DNA of 64,000 nt, taken from Micavibrio sp. UBA6212. Its GTDB lineage: Bacteria > Pseudomonadota > Alphaproteobacteria > Micavibrionales > Micavibrionaceae. Below, one piece after another: positions 45,377-55,058 of the stretch (position 1 is its first letter; the number at the start of each line of letters is the position of its first letter). The stretch lies in assembly GCA_002421905.1 (NCBI GenBank), contig DISK01000010.1, positions 62,001 to 126,000 of the forward strand. The letters run 5' to 3'. The notes beneath the pieces are model-generated. The model saw nothing but the letters and a program-made list of their open reading frames with translations, was not told where the DNA came from and did no database searches. The translations under genes and the position numbers were made by a program.

Positions 45377-47989
45377 ATGGATTTCGAACGGTTTAGCGAA
45401 AAGCTGCGGGCACTGCTGCAAAAGGCCCAAACTCTGGCCATGCGTTCCAACCACCAATCTTTGGAACCAGAGCATATACTCAAAGTCATGCTGGAAGACG
45501 AAGACGGACAAGTCCAGCGTTTGGTTAAAAACGCCGGAGGGGATACGTCTCGCCTTAAAAAAGATATAGAGCAGTCTTTAGCAAAACTTCCTTCAGTGAC
45601 AGGGGCTGGGGCAGGTGGTTTACGCCTTTCAAATGATCTGGCAAAAATTCTCGATTCCGCAATGCAGCTGGCAGAAAAAGCAGGAGACAAATTTCTGACA
45701 TCCGAACGCCTTTTGCAGGCCATGACGCTGTCTCCTAAAACAATGGAAATATCTGGACACTTGCAAGATTCAGGTGTTTCAGCTTCTGAAATGAATACCG
45801 CAATCAATGATTTACGCAAGGGCCGAACCGCTGATAGCGCAAGCGCGGAAGATACATTCGATAGCCTCAACAAATACGCTCGTGATATGACTGCACTGGC
45901 ACGAGAAGGAAAGCTTGATCCAGTAATTGGTCGTGATGAGGAAATTCGCCGAACAATTCAGGTACTCTCACGCCGGTCAAAAAATAATCCTGTTTTAATC
46001 GGGGAACCAGGCGTTGGTAAGACAGCCATCATCGAAGGACTTGCCCAACGTATTGTAAATGGCGATGTGCCTGAATCTTTACGTGATAAAAAGCTAATGT
46101 CACTTGATCTGGGAAGTCTGATCGCAGGGGCAAAGTTTCGTGGCGAATTTGAAGAACGCCTGAAAGCTGTTCTTGATGAAATCCGGAATGCTTCGGGCGA
46201 AATTATTTTGTTTCTTGATGAATTGCACACCCTCGTTGGAGCAGGGAAGGCCGATGGCGCCATGGATGCTTCCAATATGCTCAAACCAGCGCTGGCACGT
46301 GGTGAGCTCCATATGGTTGGAGCAACAACACTTGATGAATACCGCAAACATATTGAAAAGGATGCCGCACTTGCTCGCCGTTTCCAGCCCGTTTTTGTCA
46401 GTGAGCCAACAGTGGAAGATACCATCTCGATCTTACGTGGCCTTAAAGAAAAATATGAAGTTCACCACGGGGTAAGAATTACCGATGCAGCAATTGTAGC
46501 GGCCTCCCAACTTTCAAATCGTTATATCACCGATCGTTTCTTGCCGGATAAGGCGATTGACTTGGTGGATGAAGCATCATCCCGTTTGCGGATGCAAGTG
46601 GATAGTAAACCGGAAGAAATCGACGAACTTGATCGTCGTATTATTCAATTGAAAATCGAACGTGAGGCTTTAAAAAAGGAGTCGGACGAAGCATCAAAGG
46701 ATCGTTTGAAAAAACTTGAAATCGAATTAAAAGATTTGGAAGAAAAATCAGCAGGGATGACCGCACAATGGCAAGCTGAAAAAGACAAAGTCAATAAAGG
46801 TCAAAAACTTGCCGAGGAATTGGACAAGGCACGTATCGAACTTGAGCAGTCTGAGCGCTCGGGAGATTGGGCGAAAGCTGGAGAATTAAAGTATGGTAAG
46901 ATTCCTCAACTGGAGGCAGAGTTAAAAAATTCTGCCGAAACTTCTGCAAAACACATGATTAACGAAGAAGTCACACCGGACGATATAGCCAGTATTGTCA
47001 GTCGTTGGACAGGAATCCCTATTGATAAAATGATGGAAAGCGAGAATAAAAAACTTCTCGAAATGGAAACCAAGCTTGAAGAAAGGGTTGTTGGACAAAC
47101 TGAGGCTGTTCGCGCCGTGGCTTCTGCAATTCGCCGATCTCGCGCAGGTTTGCAAGACCCCAACCGACCTATTGGTTCCTTTCTCTTTTTAGGGCCGACC
47201 GGCGTCGGAAAGACTGAGCTGACCAAAGCCTTGGCAGAATTTATGTTTGATGATGACACAGCTCTGATCCGTCTTGATATGTCTGAATATATGGAGAAAC
47301 ATTCTGTATCACGGATGATCGGAGCCCCTCCCGGATATGTTGGATATGATGAAGGAGGAGCCCTGACCGAAGCCGTACGTCGTCGCCCTTATCAGGTCAT
47401 ATTGTTCGACGAAATTGAAAAAGCTCACCCTGATGTATTTAACGTCCTGCTTCAGGTTCTTGATGATGGACGCTTGACTGACGGACAGGGCCGCACCGTT
47501 GATTTTAGCAATACGGTTCTGATTATGACATCCAATTTGGGGGCAGAACATCTTTCAACTCAGGAGGATGGAGCTGACGTTGAGCAGGTTCGCGGAGCCG
47601 TCATGGAGATGGTTCGTAAATTCTTCCGTCCAGAGTTTCTGAATCGTGTGGATGAAATTCTACTATTCCGCCGCTTGGGCCGCGCCCAGATGGCAGGAAT
47701 TGTAGAAATCCAACTTGGGTACTTGCGAAAACTTCTGGCGGCCCGCCGCATGGATTTGGAACTCGATGACAAGTCCAAACTTTGGCTGGCCGAAAGGGGG
47801 TATGATCCCGTTTATGGAGCACGTCCATTGAAGCGCACAATCCAGACTAATTTGCAAAATCATCTGGCTGAAATGATCCTGCGTGGAGAAATTCCTGATG
47901 GGTCATCTATTCATGTTACAACAACCGATGGAGGACTCTCCTTCAAAATTAGCCAAGGTGACAAAAAAGGCAATAAATCCGCCGCCTAG
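45377..47989 (+). CDS. clpB: ATP-dependent disaggregase ClpB
   Basis: 870 residues. A repeated Clp N domain (1-150) is followed by the first AAA+ module (Walker [10 protein letters not shown], about 205), a long coiled-coil middle domain (about 410-520) and the second AAA+ module (Walker [10 protein letters not shown], about 606; Walker [14 protein letters not shown]). The ClpP-binding loop is absent, as expected. With DnaK it rescues aggregated proteins. No clear heat-shock sigma32 promoter was recognised in the 53-base upstream gap. Confidence 0.97.
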   Translation: MDFERFSEKLRALLQKAQTLAMRSNHQSLEPEHILKVMLEDEDGQVQRLVKNAGGDTSRLKKDIEQSLAKLPSVTGAGAGGLRLSNDLAKILDSAMQLAEKAGDKFLTSERLLQAMTLSPKTMEISGHLQDSGVSASEMNTAINDLRKGRTADSASAEDTFDSLNKYARDMTALAREGKLDPVIGRDEEIRRTIQVLSRRSKNNPVLIGEPGVGKTAIIEGLAQRIVNGDVPESLRDKKLMSLDLGSLIAGAKFRGEFEERLKAVLDEIRNASGEIILFLDELHTLVGAGKADGAMDASNMLKPALARGELHMVGATTLDEYRKHIEKDAALARRFQPVFVSEPTVEDTISILRGLKEKYEVHHGVRITDAAIVAASQLSNRYITDRFLPDKAIDLVDEASSRLRMQVDSKPEEIDELDRRIIQLKIEREALKKESDEASKDRLKKLEIELKDLEEKSAGMTAQWQAEKDKVNKGQKLAEELDKARIELEQSERSGDWAKAGELKYGKIPQLEAELKNSAETSAKHMINEEVTPDDIASIVSRWTGIPIDKMMESENKKLLEMETKLEERVVGQTEAVRAVASAIRRSRAGLQDPNRPIGSFLFLGPTGVGKTELTKALAEFMFDDDTALIRLDMSEYMEKHSVSRMIGAPPGYVGYDEGGALTEAVRRRPYQVILFDEIEKAHPDVFNVLLQVLDDGRLTDGQGRTVDFSNTVLIMTSNLGAEHLSTQEDGADVEQVRGAVMEMVRKFFRPEFLNRVDEILLFRRLGRAQMAGIVEIQLGYLRKLLAARRMDLELDDKSKLWLAERGYDPVYGARPLKRTIQTNLQNHLAEMILRGEIPDGSSIHVTTTDGGLSFKISQGDKKGNKSAA

Positions 47990-48007
47990 TTATTTTACCT
48001 AATCGTT

Positions 48008-48039
48008 AAAAGGGGCAAATTGACGTTTGTCCTCCTTTT
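48008..48039 (+). terminator. Imperfect terminator hairpin after clpB
   Basis: AAAAGGGGCAAA (48008-48019) pairs, with two small bulges, with TTTGTCCTCCTTTT (48026-48039), 18 bases after the clpB stop codon. Confidence 0.5.
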
Positions 48040-48106
48040 CCAACTGCGATAGACTACAATAAATATCGACTCAACGTACTTACCATCTCTCGACAAAGAA
48101 ATTATC

Positions 48107-48748
48107 ATGACCCGTACCCTGAAACTTATTCCCGCGACAGCATTGCTTCTAACCTTATCAGCCTGTGCCACATATTTTGAAGGAGCCCAACAACAAATCA
48201 CCTTTGAAACACCAGGAGCAGAAAACTCAATCTGTATTATTCAAACGGGAGCCACCGGAATGAAATATCAGGTTCGCCCCCCACAAACTATCTGGATCAA
48301 AAAATCCAGAGATGACATGAACGTTACCTGTGAAGCTCCGGGAAATAGAATTGCAACAACTCATGCTGAATCGACAACTTCCGGTAAAACCTTCTGGAAT
48401 ATTTTTAATGTTGGTCTGGGGGCTGCCTATGATGGTGAGGCAGGTACAATATTCAAATACCCTGAAAAAATTGTGATCGATTTTGCTGGGATAATGCCAC
48501 AGCCGGAAGCAATGCCCGCATACCACAATATGGATGCCCTTGATCCGGCTCATGAAGCTACGATTGAAGATTTCGGCCCTGATGAGCCAGCGTTAAAGAG
48601 TGATGCTGCAACAAAATTCCGTCATAAAATGGCTGAAATAGATGCTCAGCGCGAAGAAGCTGCCGCAGCCGCATTTGAAGCAGAAAAACAATCCCGCATC
48701 GACTCGGTCGAGGGTGGATTCTATGGCGACAAAGACAACACCAAATAG
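48107..48748 (+). CDS. Lipoprotein of unknown function
   Basis: 213 residues. The signal peptide ends with lipobox LSAC (Cys at residue 20). The first half of the mature protein (YFEGAQQQITFETPGAENSICI) is beta-like and resembles small outer-membrane lipoproteins with a PEGA-like or surface fold. A central VGLGAAYDGEAG segment is hydrophobic and Gly/Ala-rich, and the C-terminal 60 residues form an Ala/Glu-rich charged helix. The family is not recognised with certainty. It is 11 bases upstream of the Mur ligase paralogue. Confidence 0.65.
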   Translation: MTRTLKLIPATALLLTLSACATYFEGAQQQITFETPGAENSICIIQTGATGMKYQVRPPQTIWIKKSRDDMNVTCEAPGNRIATTHAESTTSGKTFWNIFNVGLGAAYDGEAGTIFKYPEKIVIDFAGIMPQPEAMPAYHNMDALDPAHEATIEDFGPDEPALKSDAATKFRHKMAEIDAQREEAAAAAFEAEKQSRIDSVEGGFYGDKDNTK

Positions 48749-48759
48749 GTATTCAGATC

Positions 48760-50178
48760 ATGGGGCCATATTTTTTCTGTGGCATAGGGGGCAGCGGAAT
48801 GCTGCCCTTGGCTTTAATTCTTAGAGGACAATCTATAAAAATAGTTGGATCGGATCGCTCATTTGATCAAGGGCGCACACCTGAAAAATTTTCATGGATA
48901 AAATCCCAAGGGATAGACATAGTTCCACAAGATGGCGAGGGGCTAACAAAAGACTTCACAGCCCTTGTGATTTCTTCTGCTGTCGAAGATACAATTCCCG
49001 AAGTCAGAAAAGCAAAAGAACTCGGAATACCCATACTAAAACGCGCCGAGTTATTGGCAAAATTATTCAATCAATCTCAAACCAGTATTGCAATCGGCGG
49101 AACAAGCGGTAAATCAACAACAACAGGAATGTTGGCTTGGATACTTTCTCAAGCAGATAAGAACCCGACAGTGATGAATGGGGCAAGTTTTCTAAATTTT
49201 GCAACACCCGATAGCCCATATTCTTCGGCAATATGTGGTGATCCGGATTTGTTTGTTGCGGAATGTGATGAAAGTGATGGCTCAATCGTGCTCTACCATC
49301 CTGCCATTGCAATTCTGAATAACATAGCTCTCGACCATAAGCCGGTGGAGGAACTGGTTCCCATTTTCAGGACATATTTGGAACAATCAAAACAGCAAGT
49401 CATCAACCTGAGTAATAATGCCGCTGCAAATTTGTATCGGGAATTCATCTCTACCTCCCTTACAACAGGGATAAATCATCCAACAGCAGACATTAATGCA
49501 ACAAATTATACAACATTACCTTTGGGATCAAAATCGTGGATAGAAAACCGACGAACAGGCGAAAAGGGTGATCTGCACTTATCGGTGCCTGGAAAACACA
49601 ATGTGGAAAATGCATTGTCAGCAATCGGAGCGGGGCTATTGAACGGACTACCTTTTTCCCAATGCCTGGACGCGCTTTCGACATTCAAGGGCGTCGCACG
49701 TAGATTAGAGAACATAGGAGAATATAATAATATCAAAGTAATAGACGATTTTGCTCACAATCCAGATAAAATAAAAGCTGCATTATCTTCACTTAATGAA
49801 CATTTTGGACGATTGCTGATTATATTCCAGATGCATGGCTATGGGCCATTCAAGCTCATGAAAGACGAATTGCGCGATGCCTTTCTGGGGGGAATGAAGA
49901 GGGGGGACATCCTCATTATGCCGGATGTTCTATATCTTGGGGGCACTGCAAATATGACCCCTACCGCAGCCGAATTTATCAATGAAATCAATGAAAGGGG
50001 GGGCATAAGAGGGATAAAAGGGCAGTGGTTCAAGCATCGTGACGACATTATCACGGCCATTCCACAGATAGCCCAACCCGAGGATCGAATTATTGTGATG
50101 GGAGCCCGAGACGACACACTACCAATATTTGCTCGTAAATTACTTGAGGAATTACAATCTCAGAAGGGAGCCCCATGA
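48760..50178 (+). CDS. MurC/Mpl-like Mur ligase paralogue
   Basis: 472 residues with the three Mur ligase domains: FFCGIGGSGMLPLA at the start (UDP-binding domain), an ATP loop GGTSGKSTTTGM in the centre, and the C-terminal DFAHNPDKIKA and MGARDDTLPIFARKLLEEL. MurC and Mpl usually have GTHGKTTT; here the His is Ser and a Thr is Ser, so function may be altered. The true murC is expected in the cell-division cluster, not here. It could ligate an amino acid or peptide to UDP-MurNAc (Mpl-like recycling) or another sugar. It is beside rmlC and rmlD. Confidence 0.75.
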   Translation: MGPYFFCGIGGSGMLPLALILRGQSIKIVGSDRSFDQGRTPEKFSWIKSQGIDIVPQDGEGLTKDFTALVISSAVEDTIPEVRKAKELGIPILKRAELLAKLFNQSQTSIAIGGTSGKSTTTGMLAWILSQADKNPTVMNGASFLNFATPDSPYSSAICGDPDLFVAECDESDGSIVLYHPAIAILNNIALDHKPVEELVPIFRTYLEQSKQQVINLSNNAAANLYREFISTSLTTGINHPTADINATNYTTLPLGSKSWIENRRTGEKGDLHLSVPGKHNVENALSAIGAGLLNGLPFSQCLDALSTFKGVARRLENIGEYNNIKVIDDFAHNPDKIKAALSSLNEHFGRLLIIFQMHGYGPFKLMKDELRDAFLGGMKRGDILIMPDVLYLGGTANMTPTAAEFINEINERGGIRGIKGQWFKHRDDIITAIPQIAQPEDRIIVMGARDDTLPIFARKLLEELQSQKGAP

Positions 50179-50381
50179 AAGGGGAGAATGCTCTTCATCA
50201 ATACGATCTATTCCTGCTCAGCTCGCGCCATATTATTTTTTATAGATATAGAATTGCGGTGGAATCGCCCCTTCGTCAAGAGAAAAATATGCATCTAGCC
50301 AACCCTTTGGGGATTTTATATAGAATAGAAATGCAACATTAGAAAAACTTAAGTTTTGCCAGATATTGTCCTATCCACACC

Positions 50382-50930
50382 ATGCCCCAAAATGAGATGT
50401 TAGAAATAAAAACAATAAAATTTCCCCGATTTTCTGATCACAGAGGATGGTTTCAACAACTATGGACAAAATCAGAGGAGGTGGACGACCCTGATTTTGT
50501 GCAGGAAAATCTGGTTTTTTCTAAAGAAAAAGGGACATTAAGAGGCCTTCATTTCCAAAACCCTCCCCATGCCCAAAGCAAGCTGGTGACTGTCCTTCAA
50601 GGAAGCATTCTGGATATTGCTGTAGATTTGAGACGTAACTCCCCACATTACGGAACATATTACGCGAACGTCCTTTCTTCAGATGAGGAAAGTCCAGCGC
50701 TGATTATCCCCAAAGGCTTTGCCCACGGATACATAACAACATCAGAAAGCACTTTGGTACTATACAAAGTTGATGCTCTCTACGCACCAAATGCCGAAGG
50801 AGGGCTAATGTGGGATGACCCTGATCTGGCTATTGATTGGCAACTCCAAAAAGGCGATAAAGTGACACTATCCGAACGGGATTCTGTTTGGCCTCCCTTC
50901 AAAACATTCAAAACGCCGTTTACATTTTAA
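50382..50930 (+). CDS. rfbC: dTDP-4-dehydrorhamnose 3,5-epimerase
   Basis: 182 residues of the cupin-fold RmlC family: FPRFSDHRGWFQQLW, GTLRGLHFQNPPHAQSKLV with the catalytic His, and PKGFAHGYITTSES. It isomerises dTDP-4-keto-6-deoxyglucose in dTDP-L-rhamnose synthesis. It is followed after 16 bases by rmlD. rmlA and rmlB are not in this window. The 203-base gap upstream holds nothing clear besides a doubtful 55-codon frame. Confidence 0.92.
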   Translation: MPQNEMLEIKTIKFPRFSDHRGWFQQLWTKSEEVDDPDFVQENLVFSKEKGTLRGLHFQNPPHAQSKLVTVLQGSILDIAVDLRRNSPHYGTYYANVLSSDEESPALIIPKGFAHGYITTSESTLVLYKVDALYAPNAEGGLMWDDPDLAIDWQLQKGDKVTLSERDSVWPPFKTFKTPFTF

Positions 50931-50946
50931 TTAGGATACCAAAAAT

Positions 50947-51831
50947 ATGAATATTTTACTGCTGGGCGCACACGGGCAACTTGGGCAATCTATACAAAAC
51001 GAAGAAAAGGCTCCTGATTTTTTTGTATATGCACCAACGCATGAAGAATGCGACATCACGAATTACAAGTCCTTAAATGATTACATTTCCGCTCAGGAAA
51101 AGATTGATTTGATAATTAATGCTGCCGCGCATACTGATGTTACAGGGGCAGAAAAAGACACTCAGGAATCCAATCAAGTTAATATAGAAGGGGTCGGGAA
51201 TATCGTTCGCCAGTGTAAAACCCGCGATATTCCGCTCATCCACATTTCAACCGATTATATTTTTGACGGAAAAAAACCGTACGGCCAGTTTTATACAGAG
51301 CAAGATAAACCAAACCCCATAAATGAATACGGATTATCAAAATTATCTGGGGAGGAAATCATTACCTCCGGCTTGGAACAATATATTATCATTCGCACCA
51401 GTTGGTTATTCAGCCCATACAGACAGAATTTCTACAAAACTGTCTTGCATCTTTCGCGGGAAAAACAGGAACTGGAAATCATTGCCGATCAATTCGGAAC
51501 GCCAACTTCTTCCAAAGATCTTGCTCGGGCAATTCTAAAAATTTCAGAACAAATAAACGCGGATGCCAGCGCAAAATGGGGAATCTACAATTACGCCGGA
51601 CAACCAGCCGTCTCGTGGTATGATTTTGCTCTTAAAATTGTTGATACAGCAAAAAAACTGGAACTTTGCCCACCTTCAGTGAAACTTAAGAAAGTTAACT
51701 CGGCAAACTTCCCATCAATAGTCAAGCGCCCCGCAAACTCGGCTTTGAAAACGGGAAAGATTATTGAAGCCTTTGGTGTATCCACTTGCGATTGGGAAGC
51801 CGAGATCGAACGGATAATGGAGAAGAAATAA
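50947..51831 (+). CDS. rfbD: dTDP-4-dehydrorhamnose reductase
   Basis: 294 residues of the short-chain dehydrogenase fold: N-terminal ILLLGAHGQLGQSI for NAD(P)H, IHISTDYIFDG, and the catalytic YGLSK (Tyr-x3-Lys). It reduces the keto sugar to dTDP-L-rhamnose, used for surface polysaccharide. It converges on mazG with 4 bases between the stop codons. Confidence 0.92.
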   Translation: MNILLLGAHGQLGQSIQNEEKAPDFFVYAPTHEECDITNYKSLNDYISAQEKIDLIINAAAHTDVTGAEKDTQESNQVNIEGVGNIVRQCKTRDIPLIHISTDYIFDGKKPYGQFYTEQDKPNPINEYGLSKLSGEEIITSGLEQYIIIRTSWLFSPYRQNFYKTVLHLSREKQELEIIADQFGTPTSSKDLARAILKISEQINADASAKWGIYNYAGQPAVSWYDFALKIVDTAKKLELCPPSVKLKKVNSANFPSIVKRPANSALKTGKIIEAFGVSTCDWEAEIERIMEKK

Positions 51832-51835
51832 CCAG

Positions 51836-52636
51836 TTATATTTTCTCTTTAGACTTCTGGTGCTCCCAATACGTCTCCCACTCTTGCAGGCTTAAATCAG
51901 ACATAACCCGTTTATCCTCTTTGATATCGGCCTCCATACCGCTAAAACGACGATAAAATTTGGCATTACAGGCACGCATAGCCTCTTCGCATTGGATGTC
52001 TAGCCGTCGTCCTAAATTGACCAAAGTAAAAAAGACATCCCCCAGCTCCTCAGCCTGCTTTTCCTTATCTCCGGAATGAATTTCGGCACGAAACTCGTTC
52101 AACTCCTCGATGATTTTATCAATAACATCTTCTGTGACCTGCCACTCGAAACCTGCCTTGGCAGCTTTCTTCGATATCTTTTGTGCCCTTAACAAAGCCG
52201 GAAAATTGTTGGGTATCTCATCCAGAATAGATTTATTCTCTCCATCTGATTTTGCGGCACGTTCTTGATCCTTGGCACTTTGCCAGATATTCAGAACGTC
52301 TTCGGAGTTGCGTGCAGCCTCATCGCCGAACACATGAGGATGACGAGAAACAAGTTTGCGGTTCAAACCATTCACCACATCCGAAAAAGAAAAAATATTT
52401 TCTTCGCTAGCCATCTGTGAATGAAAGACAACTTGTAACAACAAATCCCCTAATTCTTCCCTCAAATCATCCATATTACCGCGCTCAATAGCATCAACAA
52501 CTTCATAGGCTTCCTCAAGAGTGTAGGGGGCTATCGTCTCGAAATTTTGTTCAATATCCCAAGGGCAACCGTTTTCCTTATCACGCAAACGCGCCATGAT
52601 GGACAAAAGTTCGGAAATTTCTCCGTTGCTACTCAT
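51836..52636 (-). CDS. mazG: Nucleoside triphosphate pyrophosphohydrolase MazG
   Basis: 266 residues from ATG 52636, set by the ribosome binding site AAAGGAAG; an upstream ATG at 52705 is less likely. Two tandem MazG helical domains are present: MARLRDKENGCPWD, the TLEEAYEVVDAIE and EELGDLLLQVVFHSQ metal-binding helices, and a second EELNEFRAEI...EELGDVFFTLVNLGRR set. It hydrolyses NTPs to NMPs and lowers ppGpp-related stress signals. Length is close to the E. coli enzyme. Confidence 0.93.
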   Translation of the reverse strand: MSSNGEISELLSIMARLRDKENGCPWDIEQNFETIAPYTLEEAYEVVDAIERGNMDDLREELGDLLLQVVFHSQMASEENIFSFSDVVNGLNRKLVSRHPHVFGDEAARNSEDVLNIWQSAKDQERAAKSDGENKSILDEIPNNFPALLRAQKISKKAAKAGFEWQVTEDVIDKIIEELNEFRAEIHSGDKEKQAEELGDVFFTLVNLGRRLDIQCEEAMRACNAKFYRRFSGMEADIKEDKRVMSDLSLQEWETYWEHQKSKEKI

Positions 52637-52754
52637 TACAAATCTTCCTTTATAAATTCCATTGCAGATACCAAGTCCCAACAAAGGTCCCGCCGTCACG
52701 ATCATGAAAACAATTATCCTCGCCCATAATTCTTTGGGCCATAAAGAATAAAAT

Positions 52755-52991
52755 TCAAGCGAGAGGTTTTTTTAGTCTTACGCCTCGTCCCATTGATACG
52801 CTATGGGCATTGTCACCAATCAACTCAACACCTGCGTCATCAAGCGCCTTAACAATTTTTACCAGAGTATCAATATTCCCACGCACTGGACCTCTGGAAG
52901 TTTCCATGCGCTGAATGGTTGGCAAAGACACGCCAGACATAGCTGAAAGTTGGCGTTGATCTATATTTAGGAGTGCACGAGCTGCGCACAT
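52755..52991 (-). CDS. XRE-family transcriptional regulator
   Basis: 78 residues, almost entirely one Cro/CI-type helix-turn-helix: CAARALLNIDQRQLSAMSGVSLPTIQRMETS, then IDTLVKIVKALDDAGVEL. The family often has 5-6 residues before CAARALL, so the true start may lie slightly upstream (in-frame codons ATT or GTA, no ATG). No clear ribosome binding site, so a leaderless or unusual start is possible. It is divergent from the globin-coupled receptor gene across a 159-base gap with a strong inverted repeat. Confidence 0.82.
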   Translation of the reverse strand: MCAARALLNIDQRQLSAMSGVSLPTIQRMETSRGPVRGNIDTLVKIVKALDDAGVELIGDNAHSVSMGRGVRLKKPLA

Positions 52992-53031
52992 TTGACTACA
53001 ATCTACAATTTATCATGCTCAAGAGCCATCC

Positions 53032-53071
53032 TATATGTTATAAGCATTAAATATGATGTCTATAACATATA
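53032..53071. promoter_or_regulatory. Perfect 11-bp inverted repeat (candidate operator)
   Basis: TATATGTTATA (53032-53042) and TATAACATATA (53061-53071) are exact reverse complements separated by 18 bases, in the gap between the XRE gene and the globin-coupled receptor. Arm spacing puts the two arm centres about 29 bases apart, close to three helical turns, which suits cooperative dimer binding. It is 40 bases upstream of the XRE start. Confidence 0.6.
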
Positions 53072-53150
53072 TTTACACACATTATAAATGGACATAATAT
53101 ATTCTTAGAATAAATTTTCGGGTGAAGAACACACACGCAAGGGGATTACC

Positions 53151-54500
53151 ATGGTTGTAGCAAATGTACTTAAAGACAGGATTTCATTCGTAGAGGTTGA
53201 TGCTGATATAGAAGAAACGTTGCACGAGTATGTGCCTGAACTTCTTAAAGTTCTGCCGGGAGTTCTTGAGCTTTTCTACAAACATATCTCGAAATGGCCA
53301 ACTCTAGTTGAATTTTTCAAAGACCCAACGCGAATGGATTATGCTCGAAAGGCACCGCAGGATCACTGGGTTCGCTTGTTTAGCGCTAAGTTTGATGACG
53401 AATATGCTCAATCTGTAAGGCGAATAGGGCTTGTTCATAGTAAGATTGGTCTTGAGCCAACGTGGTATATCGGGGCTTACGCCTTTACCTTAAATCACAT
53501 CTACACCCATGCAGCAGAGCAATATAAATCTCGTTTTCACCCAAAAGTGGCTCAGGAAAAGACTGCCAAATTGCTTCGTGCCTTGAATCAATGTGTCATG
53601 ATTGACATGGATATGGCGATTTCCATCTATCTGGAAGAAAACAAGCGTTCTTATGATTTGAAGCTAAATGAACTTGCCGAAACATTTGAATCAACTGTTG
53701 GGGCAATTGTTGAAGGGGTTTCCGCTGCATCAACTGAGCTTGAGGCGAGTGCGGAATCCTTGTCGGCAATGGCTGCGCAGACAGCACAAGGTTCTTCAGC
53801 TGTATCATCAGCATCAGAAGAGGCGTCCAATAATGTTACGACGGTATCCTCTGCGACAGAAGAAATGTCCGCATCTATTGCACACGTTGCCGATATGGCC
53901 AATAGATCATCCGAAGCCTCACAACGTGCCGTGATTGAGGCCGACCAATCCGTTAGAATGATGATGGAATTGAAAGAGGCAATTGACAAAGTTAATGCGG
54001 TGACAGATCTCATCACGGGGATAGCTGAGCAGACTAATTTGCTTGCTCTGAACGCAACGATTGAGGCTGCAAGGGCGGGTGAATCGGGCAAAGGGTTTGC
54101 CGTTGTTGCATCTGAGGTAAAGTCTCTCGCAAGTGAGACATCTCAAGCAACGGAGGATATCAGGTCCCAAGTGGCAGAGATTTTAACCCGTAGTGATGCT
54201 TCTGTGAAATCAATCGAGGCCATGAAAGGCATTATTGAGGAAGTTAGAGAAGTGTCAGGAAATACCGCTGATGCTGTCGAACAACAAAAGGATGCTATAT
54301 TTGAGATCGCAAGAAACGTTGAAAGAGCGTCTGCAGGAACGCACCAGATATCAGAAAGTATTTCAATGATTAGTCAGGCAGCTCAAGAAACGGGACATTC
54401 GTCTGAACAAGTTCTTGAGGCAGTGACGGAGTTAGCTATACAGGGAAGCAATTTACGTGATTCTGTAACGAAATTCATTTCTGACATAAAGAGCAGTTAG
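53151..54500 (+). CDS. Globin-coupled methyl-accepting chemotaxis protein (HemAT-like)
   Basis: 449 residues, no transmembrane segment. The N-terminal protoglobin domain (about 1-180) has the family blocks [14 protein letters not shown] and [20 protein letters not shown]; His96 is the likely proximal heme ligand. The C-terminal MCP signalling domain (about 190-449) contains the hairpin tip [19 protein letters not shown] and [15 protein letters not shown], which contacts CheA and CheW. It is a cytosolic oxygen or redox receptor for aerotaxis. No che or flagellar genes are in the window. AAGGGGATTACC gives the ribosome binding site. Confidence 0.92.
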   Translation: MVVANVLKDRISFVEVDADIEETLHEYVPELLKVLPGVLELFYKHISKWPTLVEFFKDPTRMDYARKAPQDHWVRLFSAKFDDEYAQSVRRIGLVHSKIGLEPTWYIGAYAFTLNHIYTHAAEQYKSRFHPKVAQEKTAKLLRALNQCVMIDMDMAISIYLEENKRSYDLKLNELAETFESTVGAIVEGVSAASTELEASAESLSAMAAQTAQGSSAVSSASEEASNNVTTVSSATEEMSASIAHVADMANRSSEASQRAVIEADQSVRMMMELKEAIDKVNAVTDLITGIAEQTNLLALNATIEAARAGESGKGFAVVASEVKSLASETSQATEDIRSQVAEILTRSDASVKSIEAMKGIIEEVREVSGNTADAVEQQKDAIFEIARNVERASAGTHQISESISMISQAAQETGHSSEQVLEAVTELAIQGSNLRDSVTKFISDIKSS

Positions 54501-54561
54501 TGGATAAATAATCCATACAAATTTTCCTTAATGTGATAATGTATATTATGGAAATGAGATG

Positions 54562-55035
54562 TTATTTAGGAATAGGGCGCCCATACAGTAAAACTTCACG
54601 AATAACGCGAGCAACAACGTCACGTGCTATATATTGGCGTCCATGATGTCCGTGTTCCTGAAAAAACTCTTTGCCATTTGCATCTGTATGGATGGCTTGA
54701 GCTATTCTTGCCAAAGCAACATCTTCGGTAATATCTTGAACTTCTTCAAGTGCGGCATCAGGCAAATTTACCTTTGCAAAAGCATGTGTAAGAGTTTTGT
54801 ATGGTGACCAGCTTGAAGAAACGTTTTCTGAACGAATGGATGCTCTTACAGCGTCAACTAGTTTTTGCCTGTCAAAACCATCTCCTGAATATTCACCTAA
54901 ACGTGACTCAATGGCATGTGGTGCATCTGGTGCATCATAGGCAAATTGGCTTACGCCATTCAGAAAATTTTGAACATTACCAGGGTAGTTATTATAAGCC
55001 ACTCGTACCCAGTCGTAACTCATTGGATTGTTCAT
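54562..55035 (-). CDS. Hypothetical protein, unknown family
   Basis: 157 residues, no signal peptide or membrane helix. The composition is mixed, with Tyr, Asn and Ala prominent in the N-terminal half (YDWVRVAYNNYPGNVQNFL) and an acidic helical C-terminal half (LPDAALEEVQDITEDVALARIAQAI). The tail has a His-rich HGHHGRQYIARDVV segment that might bind metal. I do not recognise the family. It follows queA in the same direction by 23 bases and its start has no strong ribosome binding site. Confidence 0.55.
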   Translation of the reverse strand: MNNPMSYDWVRVAYNNYPGNVQNFLNGVSQFAYDAPDAPHAIESRLGEYSGDGFDRQKLVDAVRASIRSENVSSSWSPYKTLTHAFAKVNLPDAALEEVQDITEDVALARIAQAIHTDANGKEFFQEHGHHGRQYIARDVVARVIREVLLYGRPIPK

Positions 55036-55058
55036 TATAATTCACTTGCCCATCCACC

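Noticed and set aside
50175..50342. 55-codon frame starting ATGA-overlapped with the Mur ligase stop
   Set aside because: Codon use is rich in AGA, ATA and CTA, no ribosome binding site or domain is visible, and the 203-base gap has no other coding signal. Probably not a gene, though the overlap is typical of coupled genes.
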